Positions 35,329-44,973 of a DNA stretch of 64,000 nucleotides are shown one piece after another. A program made the position numbers and the translations under genes. The notes below the pieces were generated by a model. That model was given only the letters and a program-made list of their open reading frames with translations. It did no database searches and was not told the origin of the DNA. This stretch comes from Halopseudomonas litoralis. Its GTDB lineage: Bacteria > Pseudomonadota > Gammaproteobacteria > Pseudomonadales > Pseudomonadaceae. Numbering within the stretch: the first letter of the stretch is position 1; every line of letters starts with the position of its first letter. The stretch is from contig NZ_LT629748.1 in assembly GCF_900105005.1 (NCBI RefSeq), forward strand, positions 1,426,001 through 1,490,000, written 5' to 3'.

Positions 35329-38061
35329 CACTTCTTGGGATATTACATAGCATGGGGTATAAACATACATTACATTTATGCAACGCTGTGATTGCGTCTT
35401 GTATATACTTCCAGTTAACGGAAAGTCTTGGCGGTATTCCGTGTAATGCATATACTCGTGAAGCTCCGTAATATTTGGATTTATTGATTTAGAGCGATAT
35501 GATTTCGTCCATTTAAAACCGAGTGAACCGTGGTCGGCATGGATGCGGTATTCACCATAAGAATATTTAGTCGATTCTAGATCACCGATACCATCAGGAG
35601 CGCGTATAAATTGGACAATGCTTAAAGGTACTTGTAAGTCTACAATAGGATAAGCTGAGCCGTATCCTTTGGTATAGGAGGAGTTTGCCAATGTGGTGTA
35701 TTTAATCTCAGTGCTGCCTAAATCATCCTCGAAAGCCAGAATCCGATTAACGTTCTCGGCTTGGCCCTGGCTTATAACAATGCCTTCAGGGCTGAAGCCT
35801 AGTAAGTCCACCGTACCGTTACCACGGTCGGTTATGATCCGTTCGTCCTTATCGGTCCAGTTGCCATTTTCTTTGGTGAAGCCGTTAGCTAGACACTCCT
35901 CGGCACCTAATGAAGTACCAAGGGAGGGACGAAATTTAGTACAGGCTCCGTCATAAATGATGAGGTCGCCACGTCCGTCCAGATTGACATTGGCCAGGCT
36001 ATAATTCGCTGCCAGACGCTCCGCACGCACATCAAGAAGGATCGGATCATTACCACGATGTGTAAATGAGTCATCAACTCCAAATTTTACCTGATGAGGG
36101 GGTTTAAAATTGCGGCCGGTGTTTTTTGAAAAATAGATATCCGGGGATCTTCCTAGAGACTCCATCGGGATGCCTATGGCCCAGTTATCATTGGCTCTCC
36201 TAACGCGATGGCTAATACCGACGATATCAGGCAAACCATCTCCGTCAAAATCATTCAGAAAGCGTGGGTGAATGCTTTGAGTAGCCCAGCGGCTTGTTGT
36301 CACAGTGAAAGGCAAGGGGAAGCCGTTACCCGGCTGGAGTTCAATATCTTGAGTATGCGTTGTATTGGTAGGATAATAGTCATCAATCCATAATTCTGGA
36401 ATTATAAATCCAGAGGTAGATGATAACGCCACCGCAACCCCATCTTTCCCAAACCCCACAATATCATCCCGCCCATCCCCATTCATATCAGCCATCATGC
36501 GAGGATATTTGTTGTTCTCCGTCCACCCAGAGTTACGAGTAAAGGTGCTGGTGATGTTCGAGTAGGCTGGGGACGCTTGGAAGCTGGTACGGGTATTCAG
36601 AGCTACGGCCACCGAGGCATTGGCAAAGCCCACCATATCCAGTAACCCATCACCATCCACATCGGCCAGCATCCGTGGGTGGGTGTTCTGGTTAGCCCAG
36701 CCGGCATTGGTACCATAGCCGCTGAGCCATAGGGTTTGAGGAGCAAAACCATTGCCGGTGGACAAGGCGACATAAATACCGGTAGAGGCAAACCCGACAA
36801 TATCTGCCAACCCATCGCCATTGATGTCCACGACCATGCGCGGGCTGGTACTGTCGCTGGCCCACCTGCCGCCTGCAGCTGCACTACCGAAATAGCTCAG
36901 TTTCTTAGCCGGCGCACTGAACCCTGACGCTGTGCCAAAGGCCACATAGACCCCGTCATTGAAGAACCCGACTATATCCAGACGTCCATCACCGTTTACG
37001 TCGGCCAGTTCTCGCGGATGCACATCTTGAGTTCCCCATCCTTGATTGGCGCCAAAGGCAGCCAGGATTGTCTGGGGATCACTGGTGCGCTTGCCGCTGA
37101 CAGGATGTTTGGCCTGCCCGTATTCACTCTCAACTTTCAAGCAATTGATGGTCGAGCCATCCGGGCAGTACTCCACCTTGGTCAGGTTGGACAGCTGGGC
37201 GTCTGAGGTGCTGTAGTGTAACTGATAGCGGGCCGGGTTGGCGTTATTGGTGATGCCGGACAGGCGGCGCTTGATTGTGGCACTGACGCCGCCGCCGACA
37301 TAGACCGGCAAATGATCGGGACGCTCGGTGGCCGCTGCCCAGGTCAGAGTAAGTGTGCGTGCTGGTGTAGTGCCTGCGTTGGTATTACCGGCATAACTGA
37401 TGGTCTGTGGATACAGCATGCCGGAATCAAGCAGATAACTGACGGTGTAATAATTGGTAAAACGATCACTGACCTTGCTCAAGGCCCACACGGTGGGGAC
37501 CGCGGTACTGGTGCCGGCCGGAGTAATAGCGCGGCGGCTGTTAGCTGTATAGCCATACTCCATGACCTGGCCATCCTGGGTTCTGACCTCGAACCAGGCA
37601 GTGGTAGTGGAGAAGGCCCCTTTACCGACAATCTTCAGACCGCTATCGATTTGGGTACGGTACTCGGCATTATTAGCGCCGTAGGTGCCATTGACCAGAA
37701 TCAGCCGTTGCCCGTCTAAACACAGGCGGTCATTGCCATTGAACTGCAGGACACCGTCATCGATTCCGTCAATGGTCTTGACCCGAGGGCAGCGACTCAG
37801 TTGCGATAAGCCGCCTAAGGACCAGCCCATACCCATGGGACCGTTGCCCGCCTGACTGGAATATTGCAACGCTAGCGAGGGCTTGATACTGCCAGGAGGC
37901 GTCAACAATGGTAGTTGATAACTGGCTGCACCACTGGCGGTCACAGAGAGCTCACCGGTCAGCGAGGCGCCGGGTGGGGCTGAGGCCAAGGCTGGAATGC
38001 TGAAGCTCAGAAAGGTATATAGACACACTTTCCCGATCGATATGGCTTTTTCCTGGCTCAT
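35227..38061 (-). CDS. SpvB/FG-GAP (TcB-like) exported protein, SpvB-1
   Basis: A protein of 944 residues from the ATG at 38061 (AGGGACG upstream; an in-frame start at 38121 has no site). A signal peptide ends 'PALASA'. The SpvB N-terminal domain follows ('GELSVTASGAASYQLPL', 'LALQYSSQAGNGPMGMGWSL', 'RCPRVKTIDGIDD', 'NDRLCLDGQRLI'). At least five FG-GAP/VCBS units follow, with Asp-rich calcium loops ('DVNGDGRLDIVGF', 'DINGDGLADIVGF', 'DVDGDGLLDMVGF'). The C-terminus 'VYRPHITKTTEHTWEPAL' leads to Rhs-1 66 bases on. TcB proteins of Tc toxins have this layout but no signal peptide. The region 36090-36420 is AT-rich and differs from the paralogues. Confidence 0.88.
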   Translation of the reverse strand: MSQEKAISIGKVCLYTFLSFSIPALASAPPGASLTGELSVTASGAASYQLPLLTPPGSIKPSLALQYSSQAGNGPMGMGWSLGGLSQLSRCPRVKTIDGIDDGVLQFNGNDRLCLDGQRLILVNGTYGANNAEYRTQIDSGLKIVGKGAFSTTTAWFEVRTQDGQVMEYGYTANSRRAITPAGTSTAVPTVWALSKVSDRFTNYYTVSYLLDSGMLYPQTISYAGNTNAGTTPARTLTLTWAAATERPDHLPVYVGGGVSATIKRRLSGITNNANPARYQLHYSTSDAQLSNLTKVEYCPDGSTINCLKVESEYGQAKHPVSGKRTSDPQTILAAFGANQGWGTQDVHPRELADVNGDGRLDIVGFFNDGVYVAFGTASGFSAPAKKLSYFGSAAAGGRWASDSTSPRMVVDINGDGLADIVGFASTGIYVALSTGNGFAPQTLWLSGYGTNAGWANQNTHPRMLADVDGDGLLDMVGFANASVAVALNTRTSFQASPAYSNITSTFTRNSGWTENNKYPRMMADMNGDGRDDIVGFGKDGVAVALSSTSGFIIPELWIDDYYPTNTTHTQDIELQPGNGFPLPFTVTTSRWATQSIHPRFLNDFDGDGLPDIVGISHRVRRANDNWAIGIPMESLGRSPDIYFSKNTGRNFKPPHQVKFGVDDSFTHRGNDPILLDVRAERLAANYSLANVNLDGRGDLIIYDGACTKFRPSLGTSLGAEECLANGFTKENGNWTDKDERIITDRGNGTVDLLGFSPEGIVISQGQAENVNRILAFEDDLGSTEIKYTTLANSSYTKGYGSAYPIVDLQVPLSIVQFIRAPDGIGDLESTKYSYGEYRIHADHGSLGFKWTKSYRSKSINPNITELHEYMHYTEYRQDFPLTGSIYKTQSQRCINVMYVYTPCYVISQEVSDWSVTETGTTADRKVYRPHITKTTEHTWEPAL

Positions 38062-38231
38062 GTTACGTCCCTGTAAATAGCAAAGATAAGGCAATAGTAG
38101 ACTGAAAAAAATAAAAAACAATAAAATACAAACTGTACGTAAAAGTGTGTGAACTTCCTCTCATTATATTGCATGTCAACTATGCTCAGCCTTGTCGTTG
38201 AGACAACTGGGACTCGGTCCCGCTATGCAGC

Positions 38232-41057
38232 TCAAGAGCTCTCAGGGTCCCATGTATGTTCGGTGGTCTTTATAATCTGGGGCCTATAAACCTTTCGGTC
38301 AGGCGTAGCGCCGGTCTCGGCAACTGACCAGTCGCTCACTTCCTGGCCGAGCGTCTGACAGCCACTCCAGGGAATATGTACCCGGTTGCTGCAGTGTTGA
38401 CTCTGGGTACGAAACAGACTGCCGGTCAGCGGGTAGGTCTGCAGGAGTTCGCTGTGGCTCAGCGCACCGCTGCTCTGATCCAAGGTTTCCAGCCAGCGAA
38501 AGCCGAGCGAACCATGATCGAAATGCGAACGCAGGTCACCATAGCGGTAGTGGATCTTGCTGGTTCCACCAAGCCCATCGAGACTCGCCACCGACTTGAC
38601 CACAGCCATGGGGATCTGCACTTCAGCTACCGGGAAGACTGATCCAGTGCCCTTGGTGTAGACCTCGTTATCAATCAGGGTCGAGTAGGTGATCTGGGAT
38701 TCGCTCAGATCATCCTTGAAAGCGACGATCTGGTTGGGGGTTTTGGCTTGGCCATAGCTGACCACTACGCCGGCGGGGCTGAAACCCAGTACATCGACCG
38801 CACCATCGCCATCGATGTCTGCGATGATGCGTTCGTCCTTGTCGGTCCAGTTGCCGTTCTCTTGAGTGAAGCCATTGACCAGGCATTGTTCATCACCTAG
38901 TTCAATGCCTGAAGGGCCGTTGAGCACAGGGCGAAAGAGGGTGCAGGGACCTTTGTACGTTATTATATCTGGTTGGTTATCTTGACTTGTATCGGACAGT
39001 GAGTAACTGGAAACTAGCGATTTTATTTTTTTACTTGTCAAATCAGGGCTGGTTGTGTAAAAGATTTCTTCCCCCCTTGGTGCTATGATCTCAGGGCTTG
39101 AGAGTGCATGGCCGAAGTTGATAGAAACATGGACTCCGGGTTCCTCCCAGACCTTATCGAAGTGGTGCCTGAGCACCGGTCCGCCGCCGCCAAGTCTAAT
39201 TTCTGTAGTATGACGATATATTCCATACTTGAGTCCAAGTATGTCGGGTAGGCCGTCTTTATTAAGGTCATAAAGGTACCTTGGGTTTGAAGATTGATAA
39301 CCCCAATCTTCTACATCAAAAAGTTTTTTAATGGGAGAAGAATCCGGAGTGGTGTAAAAATCATCTAGCTCCTGAAAGGAACGCGGCTGAAAGCCATTAA
39401 GCCATCTTGCCGGCTGTAAAAATCCAGTTGTACTGGCTAACGCCACCATCACCCCTTCATTCCCAAACCCCACGATATCGTCGCGCCCATCCCCATTCAT
39501 ATCGGCCATCATGCGAGGATATTTGTTGTTCTCCGTCCACCCGGAGTTGCGCGTAAATGTGCTGGTAATATTCGAGTAGGCAGGCGATGGTTGAAAGCTG
39601 GTGCGCTTGTTCAATGCCACGGCCACCGAGGCATTGGCAAAGCCCACCATATCCAGTAGCCCATCACCATCCACATCGGCGAGCATGCGTGGATGGGTGT
39701 TCTGATTGGCCCAGCCGGCATTGGTGCCATAACCGCTCAGCCACAGGGTCTGTGGGGCAAAACCGTTGCCGGTGGACAAGGCGACATACACCCCAGTAGA
39801 GGCAAAACCGACGATATCTGCCAGCCCATCGCCATTAATATCCGCCACCATTCGGGGGCTAGTACTGTCACTCGCCCAACCACCCCCAACACTGGAACTA
39901 CCGAAATAGCTCAGTTTCTTGACCGGTGCACTGAACCCTGACGCCGTGCCAAAGGCCACATAGATCCCGTCATTGAAAAACCCCACAATGTCCAGACGAC
40001 CATCACCATTTACGTCGGCTAGTTCACGTGGGTGCTTGTCTTGGTCTCCCCAACCCTGGTTGGTGCCAAAGGCTGCCAGAATGGTCTGCGGGTCACTGGT
40101 GTATTTGCCGGTGGTGGGGTGCTTGGCCAACCCGTATTCACTTTCCACCTTCAGGCAGTTGGTCGTCGAGCCGTCCGGGCAGTACTCTACCTTGGTCAGG
40201 TTGGACAGCTGGGCGTCGGAGGTGCTGTAGTAGAGGCGATAGCGGGCCGGGTTGGCGTTGTTGGAGATGCTGGACAGGCGACGCTTGATCGTGGCGCTGA
40301 CACCACCGCCGACATAGACCGGCAAATGATCGGGACGCTCGGTGGCCGCTGCCCAGGTCAAGGTAAGTGTTCGGGCTGGTGTAGTGCCTGCGTTGGTATT
40401 GCCGGCATAACTGATGGTCTGTGGATACAGCATGCCGGAATCAAGCAGATAACTGACGGTGTAATAATTGGTAAAACGATCACTGACCTTGCTCAAGGCC
40501 CACACAGTGGGTACAGCGGTGCTGCTACCCGTTGGCGTAATGGCTCGGCGGCTGTTGGCCGTGCTGCCGTATTCCATGACCTGACCATCCTGGGTTCTGA
40601 CCTCGAACCAGGCACTGGTGCTGGCATAAGCGCCTTTGCCCACGATTTTCAAGCCACTGTCGATTTGGGTACGGTACTCGGCATTATTAGCGCCGTAGGT
40701 GCCATCGACCAGAATCAGACGTTGCCCGTCTAAACACAGGCGGTCATTACCATTGAACTGCAGGGCACCGTCATCGATTCCGTCAATGGTCTTGACCCGA
40801 GGGCAGCGGCTCAGTTGCGACAGTCCGCCCAGAGACCAGCCCATGCCCAGCGGGCCGTTGCCGGCCTGGCTGGAGTACTGTAAGGAGAGGGTAGGCTTGA
40901 GAGTACCCGGAGGCGTCAGCAGCGGTAATTGATAACTGGTAGCGCCATTGGGGGTAACAGACAGCTCGCCGGTCAGCGAGGCGCCGGGCGGGGCTGAGGC
41001 ATAACCTACTGCGGGTGTGATGATGGCGATAAAAATAGAAGCTATCCACTTTTTCAC
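38232..41057 (-). CDS. SpvB/FG-GAP (TcB-like) exported protein, SpvB-2
   Basis: A protein of 941 residues with a GTG start at 41057 and AAGGAAG upstream. A signal peptide covers about residues 1-20 ('SIFIAIITPAVGYA'). Its order of SpvB domain and FG-GAP units is the same as in SpvB-1, and the N-terminal 540 residues are mostly identical, so the two are a tandem duplication. The middle (about residues 555-730) is unrelated to SpvB-1 and AT-rich. It has no Rhs partner directly behind it; SpvB-1 follows 170 bases later. It starts the - strand toxin operon, divergent from the secretion operon. Confidence 0.87.
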   Translation of the reverse strand: MKKWIASIFIAIITPAVGYASAPPGASLTGELSVTPNGATSYQLPLLTPPGTLKPTLSLQYSSQAGNGPLGMGWSLGGLSQLSRCPRVKTIDGIDDGALQFNGNDRLCLDGQRLILVDGTYGANNAEYRTQIDSGLKIVGKGAYASTSAWFEVRTQDGQVMEYGSTANSRRAITPTGSSTAVPTVWALSKVSDRFTNYYTVSYLLDSGMLYPQTISYAGNTNAGTTPARTLTLTWAAATERPDHLPVYVGGGVSATIKRRLSSISNNANPARYRLYYSTSDAQLSNLTKVEYCPDGSTTNCLKVESEYGLAKHPTTGKYTSDPQTILAAFGTNQGWGDQDKHPRELADVNGDGRLDIVGFFNDGIYVAFGTASGFSAPVKKLSYFGSSSVGGGWASDSTSPRMVADINGDGLADIVGFASTGVYVALSTGNGFAPQTLWLSGYGTNAGWANQNTHPRMLADVDGDGLLDMVGFANASVAVALNKRTSFQPSPAYSNITSTFTRNSGWTENNKYPRMMADMNGDGRDDIVGFGNEGVMVALASTTGFLQPARWLNGFQPRSFQELDDFYTTPDSSPIKKLFDVEDWGYQSSNPRYLYDLNKDGLPDILGLKYGIYRHTTEIRLGGGGPVLRHHFDKVWEEPGVHVSINFGHALSSPEIIAPRGEEIFYTTSPDLTSKKIKSLVSSYSLSDTSQDNQPDIITYKGPCTLFRPVLNGPSGIELGDEQCLVNGFTQENGNWTDKDERIIADIDGDGAVDVLGFSPAGVVVSYGQAKTPNQIVAFKDDLSESQITYSTLIDNEVYTKGTGSVFPVAEVQIPMAVVKSVASLDGLGGTSKIHYRYGDLRSHFDHGSLGFRWLETLDQSSGALSHSELLQTYPLTGSLFRTQSQHCSNRVHIPWSGCQTLGQEVSDWSVAETGATPDRKVYRPQIIKTTEHTWDPESS

Positions 41058-41203
41058 TGCAAATCTTCCTTGACTAAAAATGCTTTTAGATGAGAATAAG
41101 TATCAGTTATTCTGCATGGGAATAATTGAAACGCAAGGATAATTTTTTAGTTCTGTAGTGGACAGAGACAAGCTAGAAAGGAAGGGAAATTTTGACTCCT
41201 TCC

Positions 41204-41231
41204 TTGCCATCCTTCGTAGGCTCAATACAAT
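41204..41231 (+). promoter_or_regulatory. Candidate promoter of the cargo secretion operon
   Basis: TTGCCA (41204-41209) and TACAAT (41226-41231) are 16 bases apart, in the 203-base divergent gap between SpvB-2 and the secretin gene; the secretin ATG is 29 bases downstream. It fits a sigma70 promoter reasonably well but is unproven. Confidence 0.4.
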
Positions 41232-41260
41232 AGGTCTATCAATTCATACGGAAGCAAGCA

Positions 41261-43684
41261 ATGAGTCAAGGACGATATTCGCTCGCGTTGCGAGCGAAGG
41301 GCAAGCTATCAAGACCCGTTCGTGCAGGTGTGCTGATTCTGCTTGTTTCTTGCCTGTCAGCTTGTAGTAGTACGCCCAAGGATATTGACCGTGCTGGGCA
41401 ATTGGCAGCCGCAGGGGATTACGAGGCGGCGGTTCAAGCGTTACGCGAGCAATACCAACAGCACCCCGAGAACCTTATCTATCGTGGTGCGCTCATCAGG
41501 ACGACCAACCTCAGTCTGGCGGCATTGAATAGCCAGGCCGAGTCTACCTTGAACCATGGCCAGGTAAATCAAGCTCGTGTGCTGTACCAGCGCGCCCTGG
41601 GGATCGACAGCCAAAACCGTCGTGCACTTGATGGTTTGAGACGTATTGAACAAGCACAGAGACAGCAGCAGTGGTTGCTGCGGGCAGAGGCGGCGCTTGA
41701 GCAAGATGATAGAGCTGCCGCCGGCCAGTATGTACGGCAGATTCTTTCAGAAAACCCCAACCATGAACGCGCTCAAACGATTCGCCGCCAAGTGCGGGAG
41801 CACAGCCAGATGGCACAGTTGCAGCCGGAGATCAAAAGCCCTGAGCTAAATCAGCTTGTGTCTCTGGAACTCAGGGATACCGGGCTGAAGGATGCATTGA
41901 TGCTGTTGTCTCAAAGCGCCAGGTTGAACTTTATTCTGGATCAGGATGTTGAGCCTGACACGCCTGTGACGCTCTTCGTCACCGAGGCGCGAATTGAAGA
42001 TGTGTTGGAGTTTATCTTCCAGACGTATGCGCTGGAGAAGAAGGTTCTGAATGCTAAGACTCTATTGATTTATCCAGCCAATTCGGAGAAGAAAGCCCGT
42101 TATGCCGACCTCTATACACGGACTTTCTACGCCTCGCATGCAGCCCCAGATCGGCTGGCTGACCTCTTGAGAAGTGTTTTGCAGCCTGCAGATATGCATA
42201 TAGATGAAATATCCCGCTCGTTGGTTATCCGGGATACTCCTGAAGTGCTTGAGGCTGCAGAGCGGTTAATTGAGCTCCACGACACTGCTCCCGCTGAGGT
42301 GTTGCTGGACGTAGAGATATTGGAAGTATCTACAGATGTGATGTCCAATCTGGGTATCGAGTACCCGGGCAGCATTTCCGTATCGGTAGAAGGACAGGCA
42401 ACCACTCCCGGGGTGCTGCGCTGGAGCGAGCTAGGCGATATCAACTCCGACTCGTTCACTTTGGGGGTTGGAGATCCTTTGGCTGTTTTCAATTTGCGCA
42501 ATACGATTGGTAGCGGCAACATCCTGGCGAAGCCGCAGATTCGGGTAAAAAATCGGGAACAGGCTGATATCCTGATCGGCGATAAGGTACCGGTCATTAC
42601 ATCAACCCTGAATCAGACATCGGGTTTCGAGTCACAGTCAGTGACCTACCTTGATGTGGGGATCAAGCTGGAAGTTGAACCAGAAATATTTCCCGGCAAT
42701 GAGGTCTCCATGAAGGTCATGCTCGAGGTTAGCAATATCGCTCGAGAAATCGTTGGGGATTCAGGTCTGCGGGCTTATCAGGTAGGTACTCGCACCGCCA
42801 ACACCACATTGCAGTTGCGTGATGGGGAGACTCAGATTCTTGCTGGCCTGATCAAGAACGAAGAAATAAACAGCCAAAGTCGGGTACCGGGGCTAGGAGC
42901 CATTCCCGGTCTGGGGCGTCTGTTTACCAATGACAATAAATCACACGTTAAGTCGGAGTTGGTGTTATTGATCACGCCGCGGATAGTCAGAAACGTTCTG
43001 CTTCCTGATGCCTATGCCAGCACTTTTTATACCGGCACCAAAGACCGTTTAGCTCTTACGCCGCCCGCCCTGGGTTCGCAGGCCAGCTTTCACCAGGAAA
43101 GGCCTGAACAGACGGTCGCGGTTAAAGAGAGCTCTATTGCAGAAGACAATCGCTCTCCCGCTATTGCCGAGCAAAGAATGCAGTCCGCTGAGTCTGGAGA
43201 GCCAACGGCTTTGAGTCTCCCAGATCCGGTGGCTGCGGCAGAATCCCCAAGCTCCGTACTCAGTCTGGCGGGCCCTGGCGCTATCGATGGTGGTCAACCT
43301 TTCAATGTGATCCTGGCCATGGATGCCAATGATCAAACCGTCACTCGGTTTAGTCTCGGGTTCGACGAAACGCTGTTGGAGTTGCTATCCGTTACGCCTG
43401 TGGTCGCGGCGGAAGATCTGACCTACCAGTCTCATGAGGGGCGTATAGATTTCACGCTGCTTCCGTCCGGACTCGAAAGCTCCAACAATGTACTGGCAAC
43501 CATAAGCCTTCAAACACACGATACGAATCAGCAACACAATACGCAGTTGATTGTCTCCGCCGAGGCTGCTCCAGGTCAGGATATTGGCACGGCCATGACC
43601 CAACATGCATTACAAATCTTCCCTGCGTCCATTGATGACATGGTGCTGGAGGAGGATGCTTACGCGGAAGATCTGGCACCATGA
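41261..43684 (+). CDS. gspD: Lipoprotein secretin with TPR and cohesin-like domains
   Basis: A protein of 807 residues. The leader ends in a lipobox (LSAC, Cys35). TPR-like helices cover about residues 42-185 ('AGQLAAAGDYEAAVQALREQY', 'QARVLYQRALGIDSQNRRAL'). An STN-like N0 domain starts near 200 ('LELRDTGLKDALMLLSQSARL'). The secretin core covers about 350-580 ('LAKPQIRVKNREQADILIGDKVPV', 'VPGLGAIPGLGRLF', 'LVLLITPRIV'). The last 145 residues (about 665-790, 'SLGFDETLLELLSVTPVV', 'RIDFTLLPSGL') look like a cohesin-type beta-sandwich. It should form the outer-membrane exit of the cargo secretion system. Its stop overlaps the next ATG. Confidence 0.9.
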   Translation: MSQGRYSLALRAKGKLSRPVRAGVLILLVSCLSACSSTPKDIDRAGQLAAAGDYEAAVQALREQYQQHPENLIYRGALIRTTNLSLAALNSQAESTLNHGQVNQARVLYQRALGIDSQNRRALDGLRRIEQAQRQQQWLLRAEAALEQDDRAAAGQYVRQILSENPNHERAQTIRRQVREHSQMAQLQPEIKSPELNQLVSLELRDTGLKDALMLLSQSARLNFILDQDVEPDTPVTLFVTEARIEDVLEFIFQTYALEKKVLNAKTLLIYPANSEKKARYADLYTRTFYASHAAPDRLADLLRSVLQPADMHIDEISRSLVIRDTPEVLEAAERLIELHDTAPAEVLLDVEILEVSTDVMSNLGIEYPGSISVSVEGQATTPGVLRWSELGDINSDSFTLGVGDPLAVFNLRNTIGSGNILAKPQIRVKNREQADILIGDKVPVITSTLNQTSGFESQSVTYLDVGIKLEVEPEIFPGNEVSMKVMLEVSNIAREIVGDSGLRAYQVGTRTANTTLQLRDGETQILAGLIKNEEINSQSRVPGLGAIPGLGRLFTNDNKSHVKSELVLLITPRIVRNVLLPDAYASTFYTGTKDRLALTPPALGSQASFHQERPEQTVAVKESSIAEDNRSPAIAEQRMQSAESGEPTALSLPDPVAAAESPSSVLSLAGPGAIDGGQPFNVILAMDANDQTVTRFSLGFDETLLELLSVTPVVAAEDLTYQSHEGRIDFTLLPSGLESSNNVLATISLQTHDTNQQHNTQLIVSAEAAPGQDIGTAMTQHALQIFPASIDDMVLEEDAYAEDLAP

Positions 43685-44136
43685 AGCACCAGAACGGTGG
43701 ATTCAGTTTTATCGAGCTTATGATTGTGCTCAGTGTACTGGGAATAATGGCTGGTCTACTTTTCCCCCTCGCGGAGGTTGCGATGACGCGGCAGAAGGAA
43801 GCGGCATTGAAGCAGGCCTTGAAAGATATCCGGGAAGCGCTTGATGAGTATCGTCTGGTTACTCAGTCGGGGCTTTTCGAGTCGCATACGGAGTCGGGTT
43901 ATCCGGCCCGTCTCGAACAGTTGACGGAGCGCCATGGATTTTCAGGCAGGGTGTTCTTACGGGCAATACCAGCAGACCCTTTTTATGTGGGGGAAGCAAC
44001 CAGCGCATCCAACACCTGGCGATTCAGAGCCTTCCAAAGCCCGCCTGATAACCCGCAGTCGGGGCAGGATATTTTCGATGTGCTGTCCACATCAGACCAG
44101 CTTGGCAGCAATGGACTGCCTTATTCGGAATGGTAG
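43681..44136 (+). CDS. Pseudopilin (cargo secretion operon, first)
   Basis: A protein of 151 residues with a seven-residue leader and cleavage before 'FSFIELMIVLSVLGIMAGLLFPL', with Glu5 present. The globular part has 'LKDIREALDEYRLV', 'RVFLRAIPADPFYVG' and 'DIFDVLSTSDQLGSNGLPYSEW', the pattern of short GspG-like pseudopilins. It overlaps the secretin stop by four bases. It is probably a pilus subunit processed by the host prepilin peptidase, since none is encoded here. Confidence 0.85.
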   Translation: MKHQNGGFSFIELMIVLSVLGIMAGLLFPLAEVAMTRQKEAALKQALKDIREALDEYRLVTQSGLFESHTESGYPARLEQLTERHGFSGRVFLRAIPADPFYVGEATSASNTWRFRAFQSPPDNPQSGQDIFDVLSTSDQLGSNGLPYSEW

Positions 44137-44138
44137 CC

Positions 44139-44516
44139 ATGATAGGACGACGGCAACAAGGCTTCACCATGATTGAGCTGATGGTGGCACTGGCGGTGAT
44201 TGCACTTCTGTTGACGCTGGTTGCACCAGGTTATCTGAATCAAGAAGCCAGGGCGCGGGAAGAAGCCCTTCGTTACAACCTGCATATGCTGCGTAAAACC
44301 TTGGATGATTTTCATGCGGATAAAGGACGTTACCCTGAAAAGCTGGATGACCTGCTCAGCAACAAGTACCTGCGGGCGATACCACCTGATCCGATGACCG
44401 GGAGAAATGACAGCTGGAAGTTGATAGCGGCGGAAGGCAACCAGGCGGGGATCTACGATATAAAAAGCACGGCTCAAGGGCAGGCCCTGGATGGAACGCG
44501 CTATGTCGACTGGTAG
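44139..44516 (+). CDS. Pseudopilin (cargo secretion operon, second)
   Basis: A protein of 125 residues from the ATG at 44139; an in-frame ATG at 44130 overlaps the previous gene. The leader is cut before 'FTMIELMVALAVIALLLTLV'. The rest shows 'LRKTLDDFHADKGRYPEKLDDLL', 'YLRAIPPDPMTGRNDSW' and 'YDIKSTAQGQALDGTRYVDW', a GspG-like fold similar to the first and last pseudopilins of the operon. Glu5 is present. Confidence 0.84.
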   Translation: MIGRRQQGFTMIELMVALAVIALLLTLVAPGYLNQEARAREEALRYNLHMLRKTLDDFHADKGRYPEKLDDLLSNKYLRAIPPDPMTGRNDSWKLIAAEGNQAGIYDIKSTAQGQALDGTRYVDW

Positions 44517-44973
44517 TGCTTCGCTCAAAGCCCAACAAGGTGTGACTTTTTTATGGGCGTTGCTGTTGCTGGTTGTTCTGAGTTTGGGGTTGGGGCGTTT
44601 ACTGGAGATTCAGAGCACACGCACCCAGAGAGCAATGGAGGCAGAGCTGTTATGGATTGGCGAGCAGTACCGACGGGCTATAGAACGGTATTACCAGTCT
44701 TCTCCGGGTGAGGTGAAACAATTGCCGTACAAGTTGGACGATCTGCTACAGGATCCTCGCCTGCTGACGTTGACGCGGCATTTGCGAGAGCTCTATGCCG
44801 ATCCCATGACTGACCAGCCCTTTATGGAAATACACGACCATAGAGGAATGCTGATAGGGGTACGCAGTACCTCGACCCGCCAGCCAATCAAGGCCGGCGG
44901 TTTCTCCCCTCACTATGCACATTTTGCCAAGGCGACAGGTTATCACCAATGGGAATTCATTTTTCTACCATGA
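44503..44973 (+). CDS. Minor pseudopilin-like protein without Glu5
   Basis: A protein of 156 residues starting inside the previous gene. The leader region 'QQG' precedes 'VTFLWALLLLVVLSLGLGRLLEI', which lacks Glu at position 5 as GspK-type minor pseudopilins do. The body has 'QYRRAIERYYQSSPGE', 'LPYKLDDLLQDPR' and 'LRELYADPMTDQPF', as in the neighbouring pseudopilins. It is a likely tip subunit. Confidence 0.78.
   Translation: MSTGSASLKAQQGVTFLWALLLLVVLSLGLGRLLEIQSTRTQRAMEAELLWIGEQYRRAIERYYQSSPGEVKQLPYKLDDLLQDPRLLTLTRHLRELYADPMTDQPFMEIHDHRGMLIGVRSTSTRQPIKAGGFSPHYAHFAKATGYHQWEFIFLP

Noticed and set aside
38160..38231. Two small hairpins after SpvB-2 as a terminator
   Set aside because: Stems are only about 5 bp and no T tract follows on the - strand, so termination there is not supported.
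36400..40000. Regular repeats that could suggest a CRISPR or tandem-repeat array
   Set aside because: The periodicity comes from FG-GAP coding units of about 150-180 bases in the SpvB genes; no short identical repeats with unique spacers.
40032..40733. + strand frame of 233 codons opposite SpvB-2
   Set aside because: Antisense to conserved SpvB/FG-GAP sequence; low-complexity translation and no ribosome site.
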